Positions 12,427 to 23,781 of a DNA stretch of 64,000 bases are shown here, piece after piece. Where the stretch lies: contig NC_088300.1 in the NCBI RefSeq assembly GCF_032854445.1, forward strand, positions 61,604,984 to 61,668,983, read 5' to 3'. The position numbers were made by a program, and so were the translations under genes. The notes under the pieces are model-generated. The model did no database searches. It saw only the letters and a list, made by a program, of their open reading frames with translations, and had not been told where the DNA came from. Each line of letters begins with the position of its first letter. Within the stretch, counting starts at the first letter, position 1. This DNA is from Liolophura sinensis. Taxonomy: Eukaryota > Mollusca > Polyplacophora > Chitonida > Chitonidae.

Positions 12427-12512
12427 ATGCCTCCACTCTCCCTTTGGACCGTGCTCATAGTGGCTTTTATATCGCCGGCTGTGGTGGACGGCGGCCAGAA
12501 CGTTCTCAACAC
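12427..12512 (+). CDS. Candidate first coding exon of a secreted protein (signal peptide)
   Basis: ATG at 12427-12429 has A at -3. The translation begins MPPLSLWTVLIVAFISPAVV and continues DGGQNVLN: a short start, a hydrophobic core of about 14 residues and a polar region that could be cleaved. The frame meets TGA shortly after, but a GTATGT splice donor at 12513 would end the exon first, in phase 2. The local GC content rises here. No partner exon could be identified, so the protein is unknown. Confidence 0.35.
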
Positions 12513-14870
12513 GTATGTTTGACAGATGGGCGTCTCTTACAAATCAGAGCTTGCCGAGCTAACAGGTCGCCTGTGTTGGGATATATCTGATCTGGCGGGC
12601 TAGCTGGTGGCCGAGCCGCCACTGATACTTTAGCCGCAATCAATACCTACATGTAACGATCACAAGCCAGGAATCCCCCAGGGTGGAATACCGTTACAAG
12701 CTAATACATCTTCCGGGGAAGCGCATTATCCGTGCTGGATTACCCATTTCAAACAGGGAGAAAGATGCCACGACGTACTCGAAAAATGCTAAAATCCAAA
12801 TTGCCTTTTCGCTGACAGCTTTTTCATCACCGCATGGATAGGGGTCCCTAGCCGGCGAGAGAAGCTGTAACGCTGTTGATGGGGGACAGTTAGAGACTAA
12901 ACGCTGGCTGTCGACAAAGGCTATAACCATTCACACGTCCTGATGTATCCCCGCTTCACGCAGAATTTTCCAGCATTATTATAAAACCGTGTCTAACACA
13001 GACGTTTAATTCCAAGTAACATTTTTTGGGGGGAGGGGGGGGGGGTGAAAGCAATTTAAAGTGTGAGAAATCTGAAAAAAGCTTTGCCTGTACAACTTCA
13101 CGCCGCAATCGAAATTCCGTTGGGTTTATCTATCAAATCTCTCATCTCCACTTTTTATCTTTCCTTTTTTTGTTTTTCCGATGGAAGTCGTGGGTTGTTT
13201 ATGGAAGGTGAGAAATCAAGTGGGTTCCTCCACATCAAGGTCAATAGGTTGCATTTCTTTATATCTGCCCACTAGAAGTCTTCACATCAGCACTGCAGGC
13301 TCTCTTTTATCTAACGGTGTATATAGAATGACTTTCAAGGTGTTCGACTTTACAGCACAACTAACACGGTTTTTAGAATAACAAAAGAACATGATCTGAT
13401 GAAAACAATGTATACATATTGTTTTTATTTTAAATGGGCTTCCTTTAGTGGAATCTTTTCAGTCACGAAATATCGATAACGTCGTGGTGGTCATAAGTCA
13501 CGAGTTGTAAGATCAGATTGAAAATATCAAATAATTTACATGTATAGGCTAAAATTTAACGTACAGCATAGAAAGAAAAACCAGAGCAGCGACGACAGCG
13601 TGATAGCTACTAAATGGTCACACGCAACAGGTGAATTTACCTCAGGGTTTTATTATAATGTAAATGCATAAATACTAGCAAATTACATGCCCCCTAGCAC
13701 TATGGCTTAAACAGAATAAGGTAAATAAATTGCAGTGATGTCAGTTGCAATTTATTAGACGTCAAAATAAATTTTTTCTAGAAATACTCAAAATGCTGTT
13801 GTCATCACATTTAACATACAATGACGTTAAAAAATGAAAAGAGGCGTTCAGTCATCTGGTGATGTTTCTGGTAGGTACGTTTCGTTAGGTCCCAATAGTG
13901 TGATATATGCCTGGTATTAACGCCACTAATATGATAGCAGATACATTAATGGGTGCGAATAATTTGAATTTTACAACGACTTGCACTGCGTTACTATATG
14001 GACTAACAAAATCCTTCGTGAAACCGTATTCTGGCGGATACTCAAGAACAAGAACAAGCCTCGCCACAAAGAGAAGCATTGAATTAGTTTACCATGCGAC
14101 CCCCAAAGTTGTCCCGTAAAGTAGTTTGAAATGATTTTTGACATTTGCTCAGATCTACGCTTTTTCCAGCAAAAAGCCGATTATGGTAATCAAAGTGATG
14201 TACGTTTACAGAGCAGTATTGTTCTGTCAGTTAAAACAGGATTACGCAAAGTCCACACAGACAAACGAATAAATGCTTCTTTTGAGACATTCTTAGATCA
14301 AAGCTTTTCGCCTTGCGCCCGTCGATAATATGAGCTGAAAGGAGATTACAAGCAGCTTCTCTGTATCTCTTAAAGTTATCTTTGGCACTCACAGTTTTGC
14401 GGTTCACGTATGTATGGAAGCCTGTTATAAACATTACGCATTCTTAAACATCATAGTTCTGGCCTCTTTCAAACAAAAAGCGAACACATTGGCAAGGTGA
14501 TAAAATAATGCAAATTTTTAAAAGCTGATCCAGGATATACCTGTTTTTAATAAAATAGTTAAATTAAAGACTCACTTGGCGAAAAGCACTCAGCATTGGA
14601 ACAATCTTCCATCTATATACAGCAACGCGGTTAGCGAACTGGAAGCATACCGGAATTCCATTAGTGGAGGCACAGTAAAGTGTTATTAAATTACAGTTAC
14701 AGTATTTTTACATTACCAGACCTGGGATAAAAATTATATTCTCCACAGTACAAGAAAAAGTCTTTTTAATGGCTAAGAATTTCTGAGCCTGAAAACATAC
14801 ATCAAAGAGCCTATAGTTAGACCATGGCCTTGAAAACTTTCTTTGTCTTCCGTTATTCGAAATCAGTGTT
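12513..14870. other. No recognisable gene; GC-richer stretch 12.7-12.95 kb
   Basis: If the 12427 exon is real, this is its intron. A 78-codon minus frame (12694-12930) and overlapping plus frames at 13026-13381 lack motifs. No matching second exon was found. Confidence 0.4.
13028..13046 (+). repeat. G-rich run
   Basis: About 17 G interrupted by one A. It could form a G-quadruplex; no gene context supports a role. Confidence 0.7.
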
Positions 14871-14879
14871 TTATTGTGT

Positions 14880-16440
14880 AAAATTCTAAATTTGGCAAAC
14901 ATTCCTCTTCCTATCAGGTTGGTTTGCAAGTTGTGTTATAGTCCAGTCTTATGTGTTTATTCTCTTGCCCACCTGTGCAAAACTCTGGCACATTTTGACA
15001 TTAGCATATTCTTATCAAGTTGGTTCACAAATTTTTGTTCAGTTTTGGCCTGTGTACATGTATAAATTTGCCAGATTGCATAAACATTTCTGTTTCTATA
15101 AGGTTGGTTTACAGGGTGTGTTTTCGTTTTGCTCTGATGTGTTTACATCCTTGCCCACCTGTATAAAACTCTGGCGCATGCTGACATATAGAATTCAAAA
15201 CTTATTCTTATCAAGTTGGCTCATAAACTATGTTTCATTTTGGCCTGTGTTCATTTATACAATTGTCAGACTGTGTAAACATTTCTGGTTATATATGGTT
15301 CTTTTTCAAGTCGTTTATACAACTGCACACCTGTGCCAAAGTTTGTGCATGATGACATTATCCTTGGAAGCTAAATCCTATTGCGTTATTTGTACGACGT
15401 TAAACCCCAAGCACTCACTGACTCACTCACTGACTATTGCGTTATTTCATCAGTTTTGTTTCAACTTGGACTTTATACATATACCCAACTGTGCAAACTT
15501 TTGGGTACGATGGCAATGGTCAGAATGAGAGACAAATTAGGTATCAAATGTGACGTCTGAAATGTATACTTTTGTCCAATTGTGTAAACGTTTGTACATA
15601 ATGGCATTTGGCGTAAACAGCCTATTTGTACAGGAATGGATGTAAAGCTGTGAATCTACATGTATTTAGCCTCTGAACATGTATACTTTTGCACAACTCG
15701 GTAGACGTTTATGCATAATCGCATTAGCCGTGGAAGCTTATTCTTGCTCTGATGGTTCCGTTTAATCGTAATACCTTTATACTTTTACCGACCGATCTAA
15801 ACGTACGACCATGATGGCATTGGCATTGGAAGCCTGTTCACATAAGCTTGGTTCACAAGTTTTGTTTCCGTTTAACCATAATACTTTACCCACCAGTCTA
15901 AGCGTTTGACCATGATGGCATAAGCACTGGAAGCCCGTTCCCATAAAGTTGGTTCACAAGTTTTGTTTCCGTTTAACCATAATACTTTTATACATTGCCC
16001 ACAGGTCTAATCGTTTGACCAAGATGGTGTAAGCCACTGGCATTGGAATCCTCTTCCACAAGGTTGTTCACTAGTTTTGTTTCCGTTTGGCCCCTGTTCT
16101 ATTATACCGTTGCCTTTCTGTGTAAACGTTTGGATACAAATGGGACTTGGGATATTGTTTCTAGTACGTATATATCACCCAGTAGTCAAGCTGAGTAAAC
16201 GCAATCTTTTATCCCGCAAGACTGTCTCCGTTTCAGCCTTTGCAAAGTATTCTTGTGCCAAGCAGTGTAAGCGTTTATGTGTGGCAGACTTGCCCTAAAA
16301 CGTTATTCCTTCCAGACTGGATACTATGATGTGTTTCCTTTCGACCAGTGCTCTGTGTCATGGTGTAGGTATGATAGTCATGGACTTCAAAGCTTATTAT
16401 CACAAGTTGGCACACAGTTCTTTTTTCATTTGTGGGTTAA
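14880..16440 (+). repeat. Decayed tandem array, period about 100 bp, about 14 units
   Basis: The motif ttgcccacctgtgcaaac and its variants recur at roughly 14966, 15066, 15152, 15262, 15322, 15483, 15573, 15691, 15787, 15889, 15994, 16110, 16175, 16255 and 16352. Each is followed by a catgatggcattagc-like part and often by ttggttcacaagttttgttt. Spacing is near 100 bp. Units differ strongly, least so around 15.78-16.05 kb. The 191-codon frame at 14953-15528 is translated repeat. Confidence 0.8.
15392..15433 (+). mobile_element. 42-bp SINE-2 3' stub with perfect target-site duplication
   Basis: Only gtacgacgttaaaccccaag plus the cactcactg-type tail is present. It is flanked by identical 14-bp copies of ctattgcgttattt at 15378-15391 and 15434-15447. 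This is an extremely 5'-truncated insertion into the 100-bp array. Confidence 0.9.
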
Positions 16441-16692
16441 ATACGTTTTTTAAAAGTCATGCCATTGTGATTCGAGTAAACATTTAATCTCCTTTCACAG
16501 TAGGTAGATGCAGCCGAACAAAAAAATACGTTCTCAATGGTCGTTTCGGTTAATATGGAACTAATAACCACGATTAACTGACGTAGGTCGCGTAGTCGTA
16601 TATACGGTATTGTCATGCTGTCAGCCTGTTCCTCGACCAGCGGCTACCTTCAGTCTGTTCTCATTCCCTTGAGCAGGCTCAAGCTATTGTCC

Positions 16693-17059
16693 TAGCCATC
16701 TCCCGCTCCGCTGACCAATAAAAGCGCCAATAATTGGCGCGAAATGCCCTCCCTGACTATTTCCGTATCACACCGGAAATGAAGAAGGGTGCGCCGCTAG
16801 ACATTCTCTGCATGCGCAGAGAGGATCCTAACCTCTATTTCCGGTAATTTTACGTTTGATCAAATGCGAAATCGATGGAAAGACAAAGAAATGGCGACAT
16901 TTCGAACTCGGAACGTGAAATGTGACCGATTTTGATCAGCTGGTTTACCAGTTTTCTCCACTTCCGTTTTCAACCTATAGTCAACATAAAAAGACAATTT
17001 GCGACATTTCAGTCAACAAAAAAACGGTAAATTTACACCTCCGGAAACACCTGAGAACA
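16693..17059 (+). promoter_or_regulatory. TATA-less promoter-like cluster (CCAAT, E2F, ETS, NRF1-like)
   Basis: CCAAT boxes lie at 16715-16719 and 16727-16731. An inverted one (attgg) at 16733 forms a palindrome with the second, gcgccaat-a-attggcgc (16724-16740). The right arm runs into ttggcgcgaaa, whose complement tttcgcgcc is an E2F site. ETS-type ccggaaat occurs near 16773 and ccggaaac near 17041; atttccggt and cttccg lie between. gcatgcgcag (about 16810) resembles NRF1. Such clusters mark broadly expressed or cell-cycle genes in animals. Confidence 0.5.
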
Positions 17060-17137
17060 ATGGCGGAGCCCGATCTTCATAGCACATCGACCAAATTGTG
17101 TAGCCCGTCGTGCTCACTTGTAGACACAGCCAAATAA
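17060..17137 (+). CDS. Short ORF downstream of the promoter-like cluster
   Basis: ATG in strong context (A at -3, G at +4) opens a 25-residue frame beginning MAEPDLHSTSTKLCSPSCSL and ending TAA at 17135-17137. MAEP-type starts are common in animal cytosolic proteins. It could be a first exon whose donor I cannot see, an upstream ORF, or chance. A second strong-context ATG near 16891 gives only 15 codons. Confidence 0.25.
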   Translation: MAEPDLHSTSTKLCSPSCSLVDTAK

Positions 17138-18837
17138 CCATGCTACTGGCATTCATCACAAAATGTGATGAATCGATATCGAGTACAATATGGGCGTTAA
17201 GTAGCGGATTTTCTACTTTGATCACAGGCGGAAAAGTGCTAATCAACAGTTCTGACTGAAAGAACTTGGATTTTTGCACAGGTGATCAGAAATTTTCAGT
17301 GATAATGAATATGGCAGAGCATTATAATTTCCAGTCAATGGTGTGTGACACTTTAAAATGATGACGATAACTATAATGCGGAAATCCAAATGCTCCCACC
17401 ATATCCAGGCACAGAACGTGTAACTTATTACAATGTGAGTACACGAGCTCAACTATGTGAAATAGAGCAATGATTGTAGTATTGAAGTTGCAGAAGATTT
17501 CAGACCCGATGATTGGGTCAATTCCTAAAAGATACTCTTGATATTCCTTTGGTCCATATAAAGTTTAAGGCGTGTTATAGAGTGTAGCTAAAGATTTGAA
17601 TGTTGGATTTCATTACACACGGCGAGTCCTAAAAATACACCGGCTAACATTCAGATAATCCATATGTAATTTAAGGTTGTACAGTTTAACTGAAGTTTAA
17701 TGTTGCATTGCATCCATGGGAAACAGCCTTTGCATTCTTGTGTACTGGAAAGATTTTCTGATATCAACTGGGTATAAGGACTGAAATATAAAAGATTTTT
17801 GAGTTCATCGGGTAGCCTAGATCACACCATAACGTTGATACAATTTGGCGCGGTAACTTGTATATAGATGTCTATGTACATATATTTGCATTTTAATTAT
17901 TTCAATACAATGTGTAACTAGTTGGCCTTGTTGTAATTTTGGTTGATCATTTGTTAATATCTACCACATTGATTGATTTCATCAAAAAGTCGGCTTAATG
18001 CCATCTCACTATTGGCAGCTCTTAATGTTTAGTTTTACGCAATACCAACTCATGGATGATCTAAACGTAGAATGTGTGGCAAGAAAATGGCCTGTGATAC
18101 AAAATTAATAATTTACCATCCGTTCTATAACAGGCGTGGACATTATGGCGATCATCGTTAATGTCAAGGTATAATAAACTGTCAACTTTACAATTACCAG
18201 AGCACAGGTCTCGCTGAAAATTTGCGAAGCTTATATGTCAGAATTTGCACTCTAGGGAATACATCCAGTCCTAAATTCTGAAACTAATTAGCCAGGCAAT
18301 TTCATCGATTGTGGTGTGAAATGTCAATGTGTTTTCATAACACTTGTGAAGTAAAGCCCGTAGGCAAGGTGTCGAAATATGAGATCCATTTATGCCTCAC
18401 CACTATGAACTAATGCAACAGACTTGGAGAATACGAAACTATGGCTGGAGATAGAACCAAGGGCACGGCTATTTAGACAATCCCTTAGTTCATCTGTCCT
18501 CAGGCTGCTACTGACTTACCATTTACTTACATGATAACGTTCATTGCCATTGAGCATTCCCTAAATCTGCAAGCCGCACACTCTTTTAACTTGTTGTTGA
18601 CAGACTAGTGGGACACTTGGGACAAACTTTGCTCTCACGACTGTGGAAAAAATTTTTAACTACAGTCCATCCACTACATGACGGATCTGGAGGTGTCAGT
18701 TTCACAGCAGCGACGCGGACATTTGCCTAAGTTTTAGCTAATACACACTAAAACACCGAGTTCAGACAAGCAAAAACAATGTTATGTTAAGTTTTGGTCG
18801 TTACAAACAGTGAAATTTAAATCCCACGACCCAGAGG
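17138..18837. other. No recognisable gene
   Basis: Moderately AT-rich, with short scattered frames. If 17060 starts a gene its downstream exons were not recognisable here. Confidence 0.45.
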
Positions 18838-19090
18838 TCTAGGGGACTCCGTTGCTCAATTCGCTAGCGCAGCGTAATGACCCAGGAGTCTCTCACCAAT
18901 GCAGTTGCTGTGAGTTCAAGTTCAACTCATGCTGGCTTACTCTCCGGCCATACGTGGGAAGATCTCTCAGCAACCTGCGGATGGTCATGAATTGTCACCG
19001 GGTTCTGTCCGGTTTCCTCCCACCATAAGACCGCCGTCGTAGACGTGAAATATACTTGAGTACGGCGTAAGACACCAATCAAAAAAAAAT
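18838..19090 (+). mobile_element. SINE-1 copy, near full length
   Basis: The head ggggactccgttgctcaatt (tRNA box A region) is followed by gctagcgcagcgtaatgacc, the box B-like gagttcaagttcaac, and the body ggccatacgtgggaag. The end is ttgagtacggcgtaagacac, then aatc plus an A run. It is one of the most complete plus-strand copies. No clear target duplication. Confidence 0.9.
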
Positions 19091-19830
19091 ATCGACAACT
19101 AACTGGACAGACTGATGGACTTACTGGTGTATTGATCCACTTTTATAGCCTATGGATTACATCACGCCTCAACGTTATGGTGTAAAATAAAAAATATCCT
19201 TTCTTAATCATTTACCGGGGCGTTAACAGTGTGGTAGAGAAATGATGACCAGGAAATAACACCGCCTGTGTGTGTGCCAACCCATGTTCAAGTGTATAGC
19301 TGTATGGTGTTACAGACTGCAAAGTGCATTTATATCAACAACATCATTACACTGAGTTTGCCTAATTAAACGTGTCATGACAGCGTGAAATGTCACAGCC
19401 TGTCGTTTTCAGTTGCGCAATCAGTTCCATACCGATGCTTTTATTTACTGTTGGCTAATGTGATATTATATGAAGGAGCAGCACCAACAGTGCTAACACT
19501 GAGTAAACAGCGGCTGATTGCGTTCATGATACGGGGATCCATTCGACGGCACTGTTATGCGTTTGATCTTCAAAGCTGGTTAAATATTTAGTAACATCCA
19601 CTAACCACCATTAGAAATCATGCTCTTGCATGTCTGTACACATAATTGCAGATAAATTCATGCTTTAGCATAATAACCGGTCAGACTGGAAACCAAGGAA
19701 AGTTGATCAAACAAAGCACACAGTAATTTCACCACTTATCTTTGTTACACATCAAATAAACTAACTCTCCACACATTTGTTCTATGAAACCAGCACGTAA
19801 TCAGCCAAACAAGCAAGAGCTCATTAATCA
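19091..19830. other. No recognisable gene
   Basis: One 68-codon plus frame (19385-19591) without motifs. Nothing else is supported. Confidence 0.45.
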
Positions 19831-19930
19831 TATTTGTTTATTTATTTACGTATTTGATTGGTGATTATCGTTGTACTAGAGAATTTTTCATTAATGCATC
19901 AGCGTTCAGGTTTATCGGAGGAAGCCTGAG
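19831..19930 (-). mobile_element. SINE-1 fragment, degenerate
   Basis: tttatttatttacgtatttg then attggtgattatcgttgtac corresponds to a strongly diverged reversed SINE-1 3' end. Confidence 0.45.
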
Positions 19931-20542
19931 TGTTTGCCGGATTCATAATGATAACATCACCCAATGACAAATCTTATTAAATCTGCGTTCACACGGTGCT
20001 GTTTCGAATTTCATTAATCGCATGAAAACAGGACATGCACTGTATGTCGTGAGGTTGTATCAATCCAGAAATCGTATCATCTGAACGCGGCTTACTAAAC
20101 AGACTACTCTTTTTTCAGTCTAATTGCTGAATTCGACTAAGCTAAAGTACTTAAGTTTAACAAGAAAGGATAGCAGTATCTATACAAATACTAAAGTACT
20201 TACATGTACAACGGTGTCAAGTCCAAACGGACGCATATACTACACAATGCTTAAAAATTGCACAGAGGCAATATTCATCAGAGGGAAAATCCACTGAGTA
20301 TAACTGAGTGTATGACGAAATATACACAAAATTCCATAGACAGGGTCCGTGTACTAATAAGCACTGTGTACACAAGAGCACAAATTAAATATACAAGTTC
20401 AGACTGAACAAGGGCTCGGTGGAGATATGATATAACAAAGCCAGAGGCTATAAAGACACCAAAATTCAGCACAAAATGCTTACTAAGGTAACACACAGCG
20501 AAAGCATCCAAAACTCTCAATAATTCTCCTTTTTCCTCCTTT

Positions 20543-20656
20543 GACCTGCTTTCATAGGTCTTATATAGACTGGTGGAATTTTCTAGAATAAAGAAAATTC
20601 TTGAACACTTGTTGTAAACAAGCAGGCCCCAAACTGAGCATATTCTGGAACATTCT
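20543..20656 (-). promoter_or_regulatory. Heat-shock-type promoter: TATA box with three perfect heat-shock elements
   Basis: Three perfect three-unit HSF sites occur in 82 bp: gGAAttTTCtaGAAt (20575-20589), aGAAaaTTCttGAAc (20592-20606) and aTTCtgGAAcaTTCt (20642-20656). A minus-strand TATA box, ctatataag (20568-20560), sits 7 bp to the left of the first site, so transcription would run leftward from about 20543. The minus strand then has an ATG at 20507 (MLSLCVTL) followed by a GTAAGC donor-like site at 20483. It also has an 80-codon TTG-initiated frame down to 20278 without motifs. No Hsp coding sequence is visible downstream, so the transcript is unknown. Confidence 0.55.
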
Positions 20657-20694
20657 AAGGCAGGGACGGACAGCAGGCCCTGAACTCAGCATAT
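20619..20694. repeat. Two diverged direct repeats of about 50 bp
   Basis: agcaggccccaaactgagca at 20621 recurs as agcaggccctgaactcagca at 20672. The first copy continues into the third heat-shock element; the second does not. Confidence 0.6.
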
Positions 20695-21222
20695 GTAAAC
20701 AGTGGCAAGCTAAATTTAGAAGCTGACGGCAGTCGTTCACATAACAATATAATCAAAATCAACAATAATATATACTACATAAAATGTGACTAAAAATGTG
20801 TCACAGTTGACATTATGCAGATAAGGCTTCACATCACTTATTTAAGGCTAGGTAAAATTGTATACAACGAAAAGACGATCATTGTTCACAAATGAACGAC
20901 CTCAGTGATCATGGGCATTGAGAAGTTGAGTGGTACAGAACACTCGATCAAGCTGGTTAAATCATACATTTGATGTACCTGGAGTAACATTTTTATGTCC
21001 TAATCAATGTCAGTTTGGATTGTTTTGAATCTGTGCATATTTCACCATACATTCTCATTGGCGCCAAACATTTCAAAAAGTCATGCGCTTGAGATTCTCA
21101 GCTGAAGTTTTCGAGAGTAAAACTCTAATCACCATGTCTATTGCTCCCCTTTTAAACAGACTTATTTGGTTACATTGTTTTCTATACGCAGTTATATCTT
21201 TTCCTGCAATAAGACTTTAAAA
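20695..21222. other. No recognisable gene
   Basis: AT-rich. Upstream DNA of the heat-shock-type promoter if that is real. Confidence 0.45.
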
Positions 21223-21482
21223 GAGGCAATTGGGGCATCCTCGCTTGGCATTCAGCATTCAGTGCAGTGACTGGTTTACCCGTATCAGTATAATGGCTCG
21301 GGCGGAGCGGCTTACTTGCCTTCGGTAAGTCGTCTCAGTGAAGCAGCAGTAGATAAAAGAGCGGTGGAAATCCGTCCTGCAACAAGGAGGTACATTACAT
21401 ACACCCTTAGGATGCATTCGTCGTCATATGACTGAAAAATTGTTGAGCACGACGTTAAACCCCAATCACTCACTCACTCATT
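21223..21482 (+). mobile_element. SINE-2 copy with intact 3' end
   Basis: Lacks the tRNA head. It runs from about gaggcaattggggcatcctc through tatcagtataatggctcggg and the cttcggtaagtcgtctcagt core to gttgagcacgacgttaaacc and a cactcactcactca tail. It shares its core with the element at 1-195 and its tail with the stub at 15392. Confidence 0.85.
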
Positions 21483-21899
21483 CCTTTTGTCTGATCCTTA
21501 ACAGGACTTTCCACTGGACGCCAATTAACGCAAGAAAAAAAGAGGTTCTGTTGAACTAGATTATGTCTGAAATATGAGTACAGGGGATGTACTTATTCTC
21601 CTGTATAGTGTTACAAGATTAGTTTACTAATTAATTGGCAAAAGAAGCAAACATGACATCAAACAAAACACTGTACCTCAAGGGCAGAATCACATTTTGT
21701 CCTACCATGAGATATGATTTGAAAGATGGAATTAAAAAAAAAACATCAAACAAGTGAACTTCAATGAGCTTAACGTGATAGCAGTTGTTGCGTAGGTATC
21801 TCATTCTAACCCATGCCAACAAATATAATAACCACTTTCGTTGTGCATTCCAACAGAAACGAAGCAGAGAATGAAGTATATTGAAATTCGCAGGAAATA
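21483..21899. other. No recognisable gene
   Basis: AT-rich sequence with a 63-codon minus frame without motifs. Confidence 0.45.
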
Positions 21900-21902
21900 T
21901 AT

Positions 21903-21980
21903 TAAAGTGTGACTGCAGTAGCCGAGTGGTAAAGGTGGCTGCATTTTAAATCACTAAGTCATACCAGATCTGATTTCAAC
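21903..21980 (+). tRNA. Degenerate tRNA-like sequence (Leu/Ser type), probably a pseudo-tRNA or SINE head
   Basis: Contains a perfect box A (tagccgagtgg) as in long-variable-arm tRNAs, a loop reading ttttaaa, and a weak box B (gatttcaaccc). Stems are not restored by complementary bases and the acceptor ends do not pair, so it is unlikely to be a functional tRNA. Confidence 0.3.
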
Positions 21981-23590
21981 CCTATCCTCTATCTTCTTTC
22001 ATTGTTCTCGAGGCCTTGGTGTGAAAAAGCGCTGCATGGACGTAATCAGTCATGTAAGGTGAAATCACGCTTCAGAGCGAGATTTGTGGGTTATTGGATA
22101 GACTCATGTTCACGTGTCAGTCTTGTCATTTTGAATTCAGTTCACGTTGAGAAGCGGGATTTCGCATTACATGAACTCTATCCTTTACGTTCACTAGAGA
22201 TCACTTGGCTTCCACCAGTTACACATCATAACACATCTATGTAAGAGCGTCACTTTGATCACACCGACATATGCTTAATAGGCAAAGCAGGGTTCGGGTG
22301 ACGTAAGCGGAAACAGCTGCGTTCTCGCGTCATAGAAATAACTAGTGATTGAGTGGACAAAACTGATAACATGACGGCGCTTAATGTGCGTGATTTTGCT
22401 TACTTTGAACTGCGATATCTCCGTTGTCTAATATTAGCAGCGTTGTGTAATCCATAGTAGTGGATATTCCACGCATCATTCAAACTCTGTACTGTAGTCA
22501 ACCAGATAACCGTGGCAACTTGTCAGATTTTCTTCTAATTTTAGCGCGAAGTATAACCATAGCATCAGATTTTTCTATTTTCTGGCTATCTTGAAAGATA
22601 TCCTCAGCAGTGATTTTTTTTAAGCTTTCTGCTATGCCAACAATTCTCTTTTATTTTTTACTGTTATAACCGTACTTTCTGTTTTTCAACAAAACAAGTG
22701 TATGGCTCCTGCTGAATTAATAAGCACGGGATAAATGTGTAAAGCACTCATAATCCCAGCAGCAAATGTTGTACAAGATAAACTTTCTATGATTTTAAAT
22801 TGGACATCCTCACGAACGAAAAACTTTCTGTTGTACTTTCTCACAAAGCTATTTCCTTACTTCATATAAGTTTTAAGTTTTTTATGATTGTCGTCTATTT
22901 TCCAATGGATGTATATATGTTTGTAGGTCATTACCTAGTAGGCGGAAATGTTATTTGTTACTAATAAAGCAATTACATGAAGAGTTAGAATAAAAACCCT
23001 TGGACAGTTTGTTGTGCTCTTCAACGTATCCTTGATCTGGAATTTCTGCCGTGAATTATCGTATTTTATAGTCCACTTATTAGTCCCCACCTGTGTAGCT
23101 GGAGAGGACGAAAGGTTTACTGATGTTTTTCAACCCGGTCGTTATTCTGAATTTTAACTCGGCACATGACCTCACCTTGACAAGGTACAGATCGAGTTTT
23201 TGGAAGTTTCGTGCATTTTCGACAAAAATCATGGCTTTTTGGATTTGGATTCTGTTTTGGACTATGACATGTTATTATTCATTCTGACGGCTGAAACCTG
23301 TAGTTTACATATATTGCGAAAGCAATACTCCCAGAACTGTTCTTAATTAATTTTGCTTAAAATTAAACCACTTTCCCTTGCCTTTAAACTGGTCTGCTTT
23401 GTTATGATAAGCACGGCATGAAATGTTACTCCGCCATGGATGCTCGTGGCTCAGTATACAGATCTTTACCTATTATTGGTGTATTGATTCTATAACGTTG
23501 TTCATGAAGTGCTGGCTGGCGAACTTTTGACCTGCCTCTCTTTTCACCAAGTTAGATCTGAAAGAGGGAGGTAATTGACTCAAACTTCCT
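21981..23590. other. No recognisable gene
   Basis: One 80-codon plus frame (22002-22244) without motifs. Otherwise AT-rich. Confidence 0.45.
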
Positions 23591-23604
23591 ACATCGGCTA
23601 TTTC

Positions 23605-23781
23605 CCTTGCTTACCGGAAATGAGGAAGAGAAATGGCGGTTAATTCCTAAACAGGCGCGAATTTGTCATTTGATTTCATTTCCTCACATACTGATATCAC
23701 CTTTAGAATCAGTGGATCGAAATATTTTCCTACGTACTTACAATATTCTTAAAAATATTGACGTTTTTTCGCTGTTAAGTG
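23605..23781 (+). CDS. Candidate 5' exon with ETS/E2F-like sites and a perfect donor
   Basis: An accggaaatgaggaag motif (about 23613-23628), near-identical to the one near 16772, precedes ATGGCGG in good context and a gcgcgaa E2F-like site. An open frame reading EEKWRLIPKQARICHLIS runs to a strong splice donor, aagtg|gtaagt (GT at 23782). The strong-context ATG is out of this frame and stops after five codons. The exon may therefore be 5' UTR, or start at an internal acceptor (ttcccttgcttacc...ag). The product is unknown. Confidence 0.25.

Noticed and set aside
14953-15528. 191-codon plus-strand frame with repeated Trp/Phe/Cys segments
   Set aside because: It reads across the 100-bp tandem array and the SINE stub; the apparent protein repeats are DNA repeats.
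21903-21980. Functional tRNA-Leu or tRNA-Ser gene
   Set aside because: Box A is good, but box B is weak and the stems do not pair; listed only as a tRNA-like relic.
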